Shown here: piece by piece, positions 60,181 to 64,000 of the stretch
How positions within the stretch are numbered: the first letter of the stretch is position 1
Layout of the letters: the number at the start of each line of letters is the position of its first letter
Assembly: GCA_025618425.1 (NCBI GenBank)
Contig: CM046838.1
Coordinates: 45,215,302-45,279,301, forward strand
Length of the DNA: 64,000 nucleotides
Origin: Heliocidaris tuberculata
Taxonomy: Eukaryota > Echinodermata > Echinoidea > Camarodonta > Echinometridae
Direction of reading: 5' to 3'
The notes under the pieces: model-generated
The model's database searches: none
Told to the model about the DNA's origin: nothing
What the model saw: only the letters and a program-made list of their open reading frames with translations
Made by a program: the position numbers and the translations under genes

Positions 60181-64000
<3,820 letters not shown>

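Overview
This window is animal (deuterostome) nuclear DNA, most likely from an echinoderm such as a sea urchin. It is AT-rich, has small exons separated by 0.3-7 kb introns with GT-AG borders, and is packed with short inverted-repeat transposons, LINE and SINE tails, microsatellites and one 500-base assembly gap (1006-1505). The species call is inference from repeat style and gene content.

Main gene: the minus strand from 59364 down to 20773 carries one complete gene that I could assemble exon by exon. It has 31 coding exons, 4764 coding bases including the stop, and predicts 1587 residues. Every splice junction is in phase, and the total length is a multiple of three. Module order: signal peptide, Ig, Ig, three EGF-like modules plus a short EGF tail, Ig, three fibronectin type III domains, one membrane span, a tyrosine-rich juxtamembrane region, and two tandem tyrosine phosphatase domains (D1 and D2). 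The ectodomain has the same module order as the Tie receptor tyrosine kinases and resembles them in detail (for example the EGF motif PDPYGCSC). The cytoplasmic part is a receptor phosphatase, not a kinase. D1 keeps all catalytic landmarks. D2 keeps the Cys and Arg but has lost the WPD loop and the Q-loop Gln. The last residues (YANL) recall the GRB2-binding tail of RPTP-alpha.

Left of the gene (1-20 kb): no complete gene is visible. There is a gap-edge palindrome, a foldback element, a TTAA-flanked MITE, a decayed LINE 3' end (about 3.9-5.2 kb), a hAT-like element with a perfect 8-base target duplication (15647-16499), a tRNA-bearing palindrome (14235-14717) and a (TA)n-embedded foldback (17215-17443). 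A possible signal-peptide exon of another minus-strand gene lies at 13177-13234.

Inside the introns: at least four TTAA-associated MITE families, a tRNA-Arg-bearing palindrome (35605-36115), a tRNA-derived SINE, a 9-base-TSD element (54206-54650), minisatellites, and a decayed copy of a phosphatase exon that itself carries a MITE (26313-26698).

Right of the gene (59.5-64 kb): the presumed promoter region, then mostly microsatellites and no recognisable gene.
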